A stretch of 39,755 nucleotides of DNA from CAZHDI01 sp964531285 (GTDB lineage: Bacteria; Pseudomonadota; Alphaproteobacteria; JAJFIK01): contig CAZHDI010000024.1 of assembly GCA_964531285.1 (NCBI GenBank), positions 1 through 39,755 on the forward strand. Direction: 5' to 3'. This document shows positions 14,297-21,668 of the stretch, in pieces. The number at the start of each line of letters is the position of its first letter. Position 1 is the stretch's first letter. Under the pieces are notes generated by a model. That model did not search any database. It had not been told where the DNA came from and saw only the letters and a list, made by a program, of their open reading frames with translations. The position numbers and the translations under genes are program-made.

Positions 14297-15529
14297 ATGG
14301 CCATGACCGAACGGCTGACATTCACCGGCAGCACGGGCGAGACACTCGCTGCCCGCTTCGAGCGCCCCGACGGACCGGTGCGCGCTTATGCGCTTTTTGC
14401 GCACTGTTTTTCCTGTTCCAAGGATGGCTTTGCCGCCGCCCGGATTTCCAAAGCGCTGGGCGATGCCGGCATCGGCGTGTTGCGGTTCGATTTCACCGGG
14501 CTCGGACAGTCGGACGGCGATTTCGCCAACACGACCTTTTCCTCCAATGTGGCGGATCTGGTGGCCGCGGCGGACGCCCTGCGCGCGCAGTACGGACCGC
14601 CCGCTTTGCTGGTCGGCCATTCCCTGGGCGGCGCGGCGGTGATCATGGCCGCCGACAAGATCCCCGAGGCGCGGGCCGTGGCCGTGCTGGGGGCGCCGGC
14701 CGATGTCACCCATGTGGCCGCCCAATTCGCCGATCAATTAACGCAGATCCGGGAGGACGGTTCGGCGCAGGTCAGCCTGGCCGGGCGTGCCTTCACCATC
14801 AAACGCGACTTTGTTGAGGATCTGGAGCAGCACAAGGTCACCCAAGCGGCCGGGGACCTGCGCCGGGCCCTGCTGATTCTCCATGCGCCGCGCGACGAGA
14901 CGGTGAGCATCGACAATGCGACCGAGTTGTTCGTGAGTGCCAAACACCCCAAAAGTTTCGTCTCGCTGGACGATGCGGATCATCTGCTCACCCGGCGGGC
15001 CGATGCGTCCTATGCGGCGTCGGTCATTGCCGCGTGGGCGGCCCGTTATCTGGACGGCGAGGCTGCGGACCCGGCCACGGACCTCCCCAATGCGCCGGAC
15101 AAGTCGGTCATCGTCCGGGAACTGACGGATAACGGTTACGGGGCCCGGATGGCGGCAGGGCATCATCGGGTCCTTGGCGACCAGCCGCCGCCGGCGGGTC
15201 AGGATCTGGGCCCCGATCCTTATGAACTTTTGGCCATGTCTCTTGGTTTGTGTACGACGCAAACCCTGCGCATGTACGCCGCCAAGAAGGGCCTCGGCCT
15301 GGACCCGGTGACGGTCACGGTCGCCTTTGAGAAACGCCACCGGGACGATTGCGAAGCGTGCACCGATGGCAAGGGTGCAAAGGTGCTTCACCTTCAACGC
15401 CAGATCGCACTTGACGGATCGCTCGATGAGGCCGCGCGCAATCGATTGCTTGAAATTGCTGACCAGTGTCCAGTCCATAAGACCTTGTCGGAACACCTGG
15501 TTCCCATCACGACAACTCTGAAGACGTGA
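14297..15529 (+). CDS. Alpha/beta hydrolase-OsmC fusion protein
   Basis: A 410-residue cytosolic protein with GGAGG upstream of the ATG. Residues 1-250 are an alpha/beta hydrolase with the nucleophile elbow GHSLGG (Ser109), a probable acid at Asp200 (APRDET) and His229 (DADHLL). Residues about 268-405 are an OsmC/Ohr-like domain with the two redox cysteines Cys319 (LGLCTTQTLRMYA) and Cys391 (DQCPVHKTL). OsmC proteins reduce organic peroxides with a Cys pair. This fusion is a known architecture in which the hydrolase may release an ester-linked peroxide or act independently. The gene stands alone; a GC-rich hairpin follows the stop. Both catalytic sets look intact. Confidence 0.9.
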   Translation: MAMTERLTFTGSTGETLAARFERPDGPVRAYALFAHCFSCSKDGFAAARISKALGDAGIGVLRFDFTGLGQSDGDFANTTFSSNVADLVAAADALRAQYGPPALLVGHSLGGAAVIMAADKIPEARAVAVLGAPADVTHVAAQFADQLTQIREDGSAQVSLAGRAFTIKRDFVEDLEQHKVTQAAGDLRRALLILHAPRDETVSIDNATELFVSAKHPKSFVSLDDADHLLTRRADASYAASVIAAWAARYLDGEAADPATDLPNAPDKSVIVRELTDNGYGARMAAGHHRVLGDQPPPAGQDLGPDPYELLAMSLGLCTTQTLRMYAAKKGLGLDPVTVTVAFEKRHRDDCEACTDGKGAKVLHLQRQIALDGSLDEAARNRLLEIADQCPVHKTLSEHLVPITTTLKT

Positions 15530-15547
15530 CGGCGCACACAGGCGCCG
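15530..15547 (+). terminator. Weak hairpin after the hydrolase-OsmC gene
   Basis: CGGCGC (15530-15535) and GCGCCG (15542-15547) form a perfect 6-bp stem immediately after the stop codon, followed by CCGCTTTAA. The U-tract is short, so this is only a possible terminator. Confidence 0.4.
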
Positions 15548-15981
15548 CCGCTTTAATGCGTGACAGAGGTCACGTCCTTGCGTGTCCGAGGGCGGCTGGG
15601 GCTTTCGTGCCGCGCGGAGTCGCATAGACTGAGCCATGAAATAAGGTGCACACGGACAGACAGCCAAAGTCACTCGAACGTAAAAAAAGAGTAACCGTGC
15701 CGCCATGCTCAGGTAAGGGTCGCAGAGCCATACTGAGATCAAGGCAAGCCTGCCGCGGGACTAAGATGCGGTCACGTTGGTTGGCAAGGCACGGAACGGC
15801 TGGATGGACGATGAGGCCCAAGGCGAGATGCCGGGCCAGTTTGCACGGGGTGTTGGGGATTATCCCTAAGGTATCGATGCGCTGCCGGCGCGACGGATGA
15901 GGCGGATTGACCCGTTGGTCTCTTGAGATGCGGGCCCCGGATACTGCCTGAGCGTACGGCGAACGCAGACACAGTTTGGGG
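15548..15981. other. Gene-free stretch with no recognised function
   Basis: About 430 bases with short open frames in several phases, none with a recognisable domain, ribosome site or consistent codon pattern. Small features seen are a GTGAC-agag-GTCAC palindrome at 15559-15572, a run of seven A, and an imperfect palindrome, TTGGGGAT-t-ATCCCTAA (15853-15869). It could be a decayed gene or the upstream part of the structured region that follows. Confidence 0.3.
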
Positions 15982-16244
15982 CTGACGCGGTGCGTCAGTT
16001 GGCGTTGGGGTGGGATCGCAGGCGCGCGACCTGAGTCACCGTCCAGGAAGGGCCGACGGGTCCACGTCCTGCGATCCCGGCCTCTCTTCCCAAACACAAG
16101 CACCGCGTGGCGGTGTCGGGCGTTTGGCTCGCCAGGCGCTCAAAGGACAGGGGTAGGGCCATTGCGGCCCGAATTGAGGAGGAGTGATCCGCCGAGCCAA
16201 GCGCCCTGAGGGCGCAATCGGGCATCAGCCCGATCCAGGATCGG
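15982..16244. other. Dense perfect inverted repeats left of the assembly gap; candidate structured RNA
   Basis: Perfect stems follow one another. CTGACGC-ggt-GCGTCAG is at 15982-15998. A long-range 11-bp pair is GGGATCGCAGG (16012-16022) with CCTGCGATCCC (16068-16078). CACCGC-gtg-GCGGTG (16101-16115) lies inside CCAAAC (16090-16095)/GTTTGG (16122-16127). GCGCCC-tga-GGGCGC is at 16201-16215 and ATCGGGC-atca-GCCCGAT at 16217-16234. The right arm of the last also fits the alternative palindrome CCGATCC-a-GGATCGG (16230-16244). No coding frame fits. This density is far above the rest of the window and suggests RNA structure or a repeat-derived element. Strand is not proven; the downstream operon is on plus. 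Confidence 0.4.
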
Positions 16245-16276
16245 CGCCGGCCAGCCGAAACCGGAGATTTTCGGCA

Positions 16277-16414
16277 TCAGGGAAATCCAAACTCAGGGAA
16301 ATCNNNNNNNNNNNNNNNNNNNNNNNNNNNNNNNNNNNNNNNNNNNNNNNNNNNNNNNNNNNNNNNNNNNNNNNNNNNNNNNNNNNNNNNNNNNNNNNNN
16401 NNNCAGGGAAATCC
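16277..16414. repeat. Short tandem repeat flanking a 100-N assembly gap
   Basis: TCAGGGAAATC occurs at 16277-16287 and, 16 bases later, at 16293-16303 just before the gap. CAGGGAAATCC resumes at 16404 immediately after it. The N run is exactly 100, the conventional scaffold spacer, so the true gap length is unknown. A tandem array with a unit of about 16 bases probably stopped the assembly. Confidence 0.6.
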
Positions 16415-16455
16415 GAACATCGGCCCCCGCCCCGTCACTCCATTGGGGCCGTTGT

Positions 16456-16571
16456 AGGGCTGCATCAATGGCAGGCGACCTCATCCCCCCGACCTGTCTG
16501 CGATGCAGCCCTTACTATATGTACAGCCTGCAATAAACGCAAGCATCGGGCGCGTGGTTGCAGACAGGTCG
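16456..16571 (+). ncRNA. Candidate H-type pseudoknot RNA element upstream of a two-component operon
   Basis: Helix 1 pairs AGGGCTGCATC (16456-16466) with GATGCAGCCCT (16502-16512), 11 bp perfect. Helix 2 pairs CGACCTGTCTGC (16490-16501) with GCAGACAGGTCG (16560-16571), 12 bp perfect. The arms occur in the order 1-2-1'-2', share no bases, and arm 2 abuts arm 1' with no gap, the arrangement of a classical pseudoknot with stacked helices. Connecting loops of 23 and 47 bases are long enough. The downstream operon (start 16808) suggests a leader or a separate small RNA. The pairing is seen; the biology is inference. A DNA-level repeat is the alternative. Confidence 0.35.
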
Positions 16572-16644
16572 CGCAATGAGCGCAGGAGCGGGATACCGGT
16601 CAGGGCGCACACGGATCAACATGGTGAAGCGTTTTCAAAGTGTT

Positions 16645-16669
16645 GCGGGCGCATTTCCGCCTTTTTTTT
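16645..16669 (+). terminator. Small hairpin with an eight-T tract
   Basis: GGCG-cattTc-CGCC (16648-16661), or the overlapping GCGG/CCGC, is followed by eight T at 16662-16669. The stem is short (4-5 bp) but the T-tract is rare in this GC-rich DNA. It would end an RNA coming from the structured region before the response regulator gene, or act as an attenuator. Confidence 0.35.
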
Positions 16670-16807
16670 GGTCGATTTTGAGTCGCGGTGACGGGGGCGT
16701 TCCAATTTCTAATAAGCGGTACACAATCCATGACTCAGTTGGCCACTCCTGTCCCAGAGCAAGGCCCGACCGTTGTGAACACGCACGGCGATCAGGACCT
16801 CAGTACG

Positions 16808-17485
16808 ATGCGCATACTTGTTATTGAAGATGACCGGGAGGCGGCTGCCTATCTGGTCAAGGGCCTGCGGGAAAGCGGCCATATCGTCGATCATGCCGCC
16901 GATGGTCCGGAAGGTCTGGAGATGGCGCGGACGGGTCAGTACGATCTGTTGATCGTGGACCGCATGCTGCCGGTGATGGACGGGCTGACGGTTGTCGCCA
17001 CCTTGCGCGCGGAAAGCAGCAAGACGCCGGTGTTGTTCCTGAGCGCCCTTGGCGAAGTTGACGACCGGGTGCTCGGGCTCAAGAACGGCGGCGACGATTA
17101 TCTCGTCAAACCTTATGCCTTTGCCGAACTCCTGGCCCGGATCGAAGCGCTGGTGCGCCGGCGCAATCCGGAGGAGATTCAAACCCGCTATCAGGTCGCG
17201 GATCTTGAGATCGACATTCTGAGCCGCAAGGTACGCCGCGCGGGCCAGGCCATCGATCTTCAGCCCCGGGAATTTCGTCTCCTTGAGTATCTGATGAAAC
17301 ATGCGGGTCAGGTCGTGACCCGGACCATGCTGCTGGAGAATGTCTGGGAATATCATTTCGATCCGCAGACGAATGTGATCGACGTGCACATCTCGCGTTT
17401 GCGGGCGAAGATCGACAAGAACTTCGACCAGCCGTTGCTCCACACGGTGCGCGGCGCGGGATACACGCTCCGTGCTACCCTTTAG
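16808..17485 (+). CDS. OmpR-family response regulator, CusR/CopR-like
   Basis: 225 residues if begun at the ATG at 16808 (MRILVIEDDR), preceded by AGGA ten bases upstream. An ATG at 16730 would add 26 residues with weaker codon bias and no good ribosome site. The receiver domain has acidic residues EDD at 7-9, Asp51 in VDRMLPVMDG, a Ser in LFLSA and Lys in DYLVKPYAF. The winged helix contains LQPREFRLLEYLMKHAGQVV, MLLENVWEYHF, NVIDVHISRLRAKID and HTVRGAGYTL, the pattern of the CusR/CopR subfamily. The kinase gene begins inside its end (14-bp overlap), so both are one operon. The signal is unknown; membership of the family should not be read as proof of copper sensing. Confidence 0.92.
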   Translation: MRILVIEDDREAAAYLVKGLRESGHIVDHAADGPEGLEMARTGQYDLLIVDRMLPVMDGLTVVATLRAESSKTPVLFLSALGEVDDRVLGLKNGGDDYLVKPYAFAELLARIEALVRRRNPEEIQTRYQVADLEIDILSRKVRRAGQAIDLQPREFRLLEYLMKHAGQVVTRTMLLENVWEYHFDPQTNVIDVHISRLRAKIDKNFDQPLLHTVRGAGYTLRATL

Positions 17486-18890
17486 GCTTCTCAAGACCAG
17501 CGTCTTTAGTCTGACGCTGATCTACATGATCATCTACGGGGGCTTCGCGCTCGTAGGGGTGGTCTTCTTCTACGTTTATACCGTCAGCTTTATAGCACAG
17601 CAGACGGATCAAACCATCGGGGCCGAGGTGCTCGGCCTCGCCGAGGCCTATCAGACCCTCGGTCCGCGCGAAGGCGTCCGGTCGATCGTCGAACGGCGCA
17701 GTCAGGATCCCGGCGACAGTCTCTATAGTCTGGTCAAGGACGATCTGTCTTATGTCGCCGGTAATCTGACTCAATGGCCCGATCTCGACAAAGTCGAAGA
17801 CGGCTGGGTCACCTTTCAATACGAACGTAATCTGAGCACGGTCAACGGATCCGAAACCCGGCATGCGCGGGGCCGGATCACCCAGATGAAGGGCTCGGGC
17901 GAGCGTCTTCTGGTGGCGCGGGATATCGAGGATCGCCGCAAAATCGAGGAGAGGCTGACCAGCATTCTTTTCATATCGGGTGGTCTGATCATCCTGGTTG
18001 GCTTTGGCGGCGGTCTTGTCCTGACCAAGAGCCTCATTTCGCGCATCGATCTCATCAACCGGACCAGCCGCCAGATCATGGCCGGCAATCTCAACCGGCG
18101 GGTGCCCTTGGCCGGCAAGAATGATGAGATCGATCAGCTTGCCAACAATCTGAATGCCATGCTCGACCGGATCGAGCAGTTGATGCTGGGCATGAAGGAG
18201 GTCACGGACAATGTGGCCCATGATCTGCGCTCGCCGCTGACCCGCCTGCGCAACCGCTTGGAGGTCACTATGCTGACCTCGGCGACGGAAGACGATTATC
18301 ACATCGCGCTCGAGGCCGGCATCAAAGACGCCGACAACCTCTTGAAGACATTCAACGCGCTGTTGTCCATTGCCTCGGTCGAATCCGGCGCGCGGCGGGA
18401 GTCGATGACCCGGGTCTGCGCCGCGGATGTGGTGCGGGATGTGGCTGAGCTGTATGAGCCGGTGGCGGAAGAAAAGAATGTCGACTTCGCGCTCCATGTG
18501 GACGGCGAAGGCGCGGTTTGGGGCAATCGGGAGCTTTTGTCCCAGGCGATGGCCAATCTGATGGACAACGCGATCAAGTACACGCCGGAAGGCGGTGCCG
18601 TGCATGTGGATTTTCACGCGCCGCCAAGCGCCGGGGGCATGGCCGAATTCACGGTGTCGGATACCGGGCCCGGCATTCCCGAGGCCGACCGCGAACGGGT
18701 GTTCAACCGCTTCGTGCGTTTGGAAGCCAGCCGCAGTCAGCCGGGCAGCGGGCTCGGGCTCAGTCTCGTGGCTGCCGTGGCACGCCTGCATGACGGGCGT
18801 CTTGAGTTGGGCGAGAGTGCCATGCCGAATGTGGAACGGGCCAATGCCTCGGGCCTGCGCGCGACGCTTCGTCTGCCGATGATCGCGTAA
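17472..18890 (+). CDS. Sensor histidine kinase of the second two-component pair
   Basis: A 472-residue kinase starting at a GTG that overlaps the regulator end by 14 bases. Membrane segments lie near 13-40 and 164-186, enclosing a periplasmic sensor of about 120 residues. HAMP follows (about 186-240: ISRIDLINRTSRQIMAGNLN). The H-box VTDNVAHDLRSPLTRLRNRL has phosphoacceptor His250. The ATPase domain has ANLMDNAIKYTPEGG, DTGPGIPEADRERVFNRF and GSGLGLSLVAAVARLH. The layout fits the CusS/QseC-like class. It converges with the C13 peptidase gene, leaving eight bases between the stops. Confidence 0.92.
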   Translation: MLPFRLLKTSVFSLTLIYMIIYGGFALVGVVFFYVYTVSFIAQQTDQTIGAEVLGLAEAYQTLGPREGVRSIVERRSQDPGDSLYSLVKDDLSYVAGNLTQWPDLDKVEDGWVTFQYERNLSTVNGSETRHARGRITQMKGSGERLLVARDIEDRRKIEERLTSILFISGGLIILVGFGGGLVLTKSLISRIDLINRTSRQIMAGNLNRRVPLAGKNDEIDQLANNLNAMLDRIEQLMLGMKEVTDNVAHDLRSPLTRLRNRLEVTMLTSATEDDYHIALEAGIKDADNLLKTFNALLSIASVESGARRESMTRVCAADVVRDVAELYEPVAEEKNVDFALHVDGEGAVWGNRELLSQAMANLMDNAIKYTPEGGAVHVDFHAPPSAGGMAEFTVSDTGPGIPEADRERVFNRFVRLEASRSQPGSGLGLSLVAAVARLHDGRLELGESAMPNVERANASGLRATLRLPMIA

Positions 18891-18898
18891 CGCAACCT

Positions 18899-19753
18899 TT
18901 ATCCCGGTGCGCCGGTCAGGGGCGCGACCTCGGCCCCGATAAACAATTGCGGCTCCGACGGCGGATCGAGTTCGGCGGCGGTCTCGCGCGCGTCGACGCA
19001 AGCGCGCGCGCGTGCCGAAACATCCGCCCAGGACGTGGCCTCGGCGGCGGCATCCAGGAAACACGCATCGAAATACGGCATGGTGTCGTCCTCGCCGCAT
19101 CCGAACGAGGTGCGGTCAGGCCGCGCGGCGGTTAGGATGAAGCGGTTCGGACGTTGCCAGGCTTCCGCTGCGAAGATGCCCGAATAGCAGGCTGAAATCA
19201 CAGCCACCACAGGCTGCTCCGCACACAGTCGCTCCACAAGACTCCAGAAGCCCTCCGGGTCGAGACGGTCTTCGCCGAACACCAGCCCGAATTCATCGCC
19301 GTGGGTCGTCAGATAGAAGAGACATCCGTCAGGCGACCGGTTTTTGATGAACGCCAGTTCCTTGCGCAGGACAAATGGGCTGGCCCGCTTGACGGTCTGC
19401 TCGGTGAAGTCACCCGGATTGACCGAGAATTCCCGCAGGGCGGACGGATCGAAGCCCGCGGCCATAAGCCGGTCCGCCACGGCCCGGCGGGCATTGTCGA
19501 AGGCCAGCGTCTTTGCGCCGTTGGAGGCCTTATCGTCACCGGCGGCGACAATGACGCTCCAGCGGCCGGGCAGGGCAAGACCATCGGCGCCTGATGTGCC
19601 GGAGGTCTCAAGATGGCCCGCCTGGGATGGCGCCTGGGGATCCGGAGCGGACTCAACCGAGGCATCCTCTGCATGGCTGGCCAGCGGCACCGCCAGGAGC
19701 ACGCTCAACGCCAATCCCGCCACCCATCCGCGCGCGCGCCCTGTTGCTGCCAT
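18899..19753 (-). CDS. Exported C13 (legumain/caspase-fold) family peptidase
   Basis: A 284-residue protein with an N-terminal signal peptide (VAGLALSVLLAVPLASHA, cleavage about residue 28), then a Ser/Pro-rich linker to about residue 60. The core matches Peptidase_C13: WSVIVAAGDDKASNGAKTLA, then LFYLTTHGDEFG with His151 and VAVISACYSGIF with Cys189, the His-Cys dyad of clan CD proteases. NRFILTAARPDRTSFGCG and PYFDACFLDA follow as in family members. It should act in the periplasm; clan CD enzymes cut after specific P1 residues, but the specificity is not predictable here. It stands alone on the minus strand and converges with the kinase gene. Confidence 0.82.
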   Translation of the reverse strand: MAATGRARGWVAGLALSVLLAVPLASHAEDASVESAPDPQAPSQAGHLETSGTSGADGLALPGRWSVIVAAGDDKASNGAKTLAFDNARRAVADRLMAAGFDPSALREFSVNPGDFTEQTVKRASPFVLRKELAFIKNRSPDGCLFYLTTHGDEFGLVFGEDRLDPEGFWSLVERLCAEQPVVAVISACYSGIFAAEAWQRPNRFILTAARPDRTSFGCGEDDTMPYFDACFLDAAAEATSWADVSARARACVDARETAAELDPPSEPQLFIGAEVAPLTGAPG

Positions 19754-19870
19754 GAGATCCGCCTCTCGCCATGTCTGCCCATAGACCCGCCAGCCTAGTG
19801 CGGGTGCTATAACGAAAGGATAGACGAGACGGGCGGAAAGCCAAATCCGCGCGGTGGCCGCCTTGGCGCC

Positions 19871-20734
19871 TTACCCGATCAGCGTTTCGCGGGTATCGGC
19901 CTCGACCGGATTCTCCAGAACGCCCAAACCGTCGATCTCGATGCGCACGCGGTCGCCGGGACGCAGGAATCCCTTGGGGTCCATGGCGATCCCCACACCC
20001 GCGGGGGTGCCTGTGAACAGGATATCGCCGGGCTCGAGCGTAAACACGGTGGTCAGGGTCTCGATCTGCTCGGCGATCTTGAAGATCATCTCGCCGGTGG
20101 AGGCATCCTGACGCGCCTCGCCATTGACCCAGGTGCGCAGACGCAGGTCCTGCGGGTCGCCGATCTCGTCGGGCGTGACGAGAAACGGGCCCGTCGGACC
20201 GTGGCTGTCGAAACTTTTGCCCAGGGTCATGGTCGGAGCGCGCTGCTGCCAATCGCGCGCGGTGACGTCGTTGCCGATCATATAGCCCGCGATCACCTCA
20301 TGGGCCCGGGCGGCGGGCACGTTGCGGCAGCGCCGGCCGATCACAAGCGCCAATTCGCCCTCGTAATCCACCATGTCGGAAACCGTCGGAATGCGGATCG
20401 GCTCTTGGGGGCCGATGATGCAGGTGCGCTGCTTGTTGAACCAGATCTGGTGCGCGGGCGGCTCACGGCCGGTCTCGCGCACATGGTCCAGATAATTGAG
20501 ACCGATGCCCATGACCTTGCCCGGATGGGCCACCGGCGCCCGTAAGGTCACCGACTCCAGCCCGATTGCCGGGCCACCGGCTTTGGCCGCCGCCGCAAGC
20601 GCATCGGGTCCTGCGGCGATGAGCGCCAGAAGCGTATCCGGCAGGCCGGGCACGCCGCCAAGATCGATCAGATGATCGCCGTCGATCCGTCCGGGCCGGA
20701 TCCGGCCGCCCGATTCGAAGCTGCAGAGTTTCAT
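19871..20734 (-). CDS. Fumarylacetoacetate hydrolase (FAH) family protein
   Basis: A 287-residue cytosolic metalloenzyme started at MKLCSFESGG with AGGAGC upstream on the minus strand. FAH motifs are VMGIGLNYLDH (about 74-84), DYEGELALVIG with probable metal ligands Glu125 and Glu127, GYMIGNDVTARDWQ with Asp156, KSFDSHGPTGPFLVT, and FTGTPAGVG near the C-terminus. Family members hydrolyse or decarboxylate 2-oxo acids (acylpyruvate hydrolase, oxaloacetate decarboxylase, HpcE-type isomerase, ureidoglycolate lyase). No catabolic neighbours point to a substrate. The 117-base gap to the C13 gene allows separate transcription. Family confident, reaction open. Confidence 0.9.
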   Translation of the reverse strand: MKLCSFESGGRIRPGRIDGDHLIDLGGVPGLPDTLLALIAAGPDALAAAAKAGGPAIGLESVTLRAPVAHPGKVMGIGLNYLDHVRETGREPPAHQIWFNKQRTCIIGPQEPIRIPTVSDMVDYEGELALVIGRRCRNVPAARAHEVIAGYMIGNDVTARDWQQRAPTMTLGKSFDSHGPTGPFLVTPDEIGDPQDLRLRTWVNGEARQDASTGEMIFKIAEQIETLTTVFTLEPGDILFTGTPAGVGIAMDPKGFLRPGDRVRIEIDGLGVLENPVEADTRETLIG

Positions 20735-21257
20735 CGCCTGTCTTGCTCCTTTCGTTGCCGACGGTCCGCACAGCCGTGTAAGCCGGTCCGCCCCGTTCCA
20801 TTCACGGGGAAGCATAGGCGGGTTGGCGGTCCGGAGCGAGCGCGAATCGGTGCCGGGAATCTGACCGCATGACCGGCATAGCCCGTGCCCGGATGATTCG
20901 CGAAAGCCCTTTGGGCAGGTGGAAAAGACGGCATCGGGTACGCGCGATGGGCCGTATCTTAAGGCTTTTGTTAGGGTTTTGAGCCGCCACCGCGCTAAAG
21001 CGCAGAAAAAATAAGGCCTTTCGCCAGATCGCTATTGCAAAAGCCCGTGAAATCCGCATGGCTCATGACCAGACGATATGTGCGTATGCCCAGCAAAATC
21101 CTGGCATTGGGGACGATACCCCGAACCTTGGATGGGGGCGCGCAGGGCGCTCCGGCGGCTGGTGAGCCCGGACGGTCGTCATGAGTGTCCCTGCGGGCCG
21201 GTCCAGTCCGGCCGCCACGGGATCTGGTACTGACAGTAGTTCGTGAGAGGACGAAAC
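20735..21257. promoter_or_regulatory. 520-base gene-free region between the FAH gene and HU
   Basis: No convincing gene is seen. The right part must hold the HU promoter and leader. A perfect GGCCGG-tccagt-CCGGCC hairpin at 21196-21213 lies 45 bases before the HU start. A GCGCT-aa-AGCGC palindrome lies at 20992-21003 beside an A-rich run, and a locally AT-richer patch at about 20955-21045 could contain the promoter. I could not pick a clear -35/-10 pair. Confidence 0.3.
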
Positions 21258-21542
21258 ATGAGCAAGTCCGATTTTATCGAGTCCATCGCCGAGCGCGCCG
21301 ATGTGTCCAAGGCGGAAGCCAAGCGCTGGGTCGAACTGGTGTTCGAAGAGGTCGAGGAAGGCCTGAAGAAGGCGAAGAAGGAGGGTAAGTTCACCATCGG
21401 AACCTTCGGCACATTCTCGGTGACCAAGCGTCCGGCCCGCAAGGGGCGCAATCCGCGCACCGGCGAAGAGATCAAGATCAAGGCCTCGCGCACTCTGCGC
21501 TTCAAGCCCGCCACCAATCTGAAACGGGCCGCCGGCTGCTGA
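21258..21542 (+). CDS. HU/IHF-family DNA-binding protein
   Basis: A 94-residue nucleoid protein starting MSKSDFIESI with GAGAGG upstream. It shows the full HU fold: the N-terminal helices with VSKAEAKRWVELVFEEVEEG, the turn GKFTIGTFGTFSV, the DNA-contacting arm RPARKGRNPRTGEEIKI and the final strand/helix LRFKPATNLKRAA. It bends DNA as a dimer. It could be HU or an IHF-like paralogue; no partner gene is beside it. A perfect intrinsic terminator follows, so it is a single-gene unit. Confidence 0.95.
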   Translation: MSKSDFIESIAERADVSKAEAKRWVELVFEEVEEGLKKAKKEGKFTIGTFGTFSVTKRPARKGRNPRTGEEIKIKASRTLRFKPATNLKRAAGC

Positions 21543-21579
21543 TGCGCCGGACCGCGCACCGGCGCGGCCACGATCGCTG

Positions 21580-21618
21580 AAAACCTGCCTGCCCAAACGG
21601 ACAGGCAGGTTTTTCTTT
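21580..21618 (+). terminator. Rho-independent terminator of the HU gene
   Basis: A perfect 12-bp stem, AAAACCTGCCTG (21580-21591) with CAGGCAGGTTTT (21602-21613), closes a 10-base loop and runs into TTTTTCTTT. It starts 37 bases after the HU stop and is the clearest intrinsic terminator in the window. Confidence 0.9.
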
Positions 21619-21668
21619 GGCACAATGGCGCTCAAGGAGCCCTGAAACCGGGCCCGGAGGTGATACCG

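Noticed and set aside
15570..16103. Minus-strand frame considered as a decayed transposase
   Set aside because: No DDE/HTH or other transposase motif was found in any of the three frames, so no mobile element is claimed.
16277..16414. Repeat at the gap considered as a CRISPR array
   Set aside because: The unit is about 16 bases with no spacer of normal length and no cas genes in the window.
15982..16571. Structured region considered as RNase P RNA, tmRNA, SRP RNA or a group II intron
   Set aside because: None of the conserved sequence landmarks of these RNAs (GAGGAAAGTCC, a tag-coding stretch, GGAAGCAGC-type loop, domain V) was seen.
16184..16579. Open frame running through the N gap
   Set aside because: It is open only because the gap is translated as unknown residues; no motif on either side.
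16730..16807. Upstream ATG giving a 26-residue N-terminal extension to the second response regulator
   Set aside because: No good ribosome site and weaker codon bias; receiver domains normally begin at MRILVIEDD. Kept only as an alternative.
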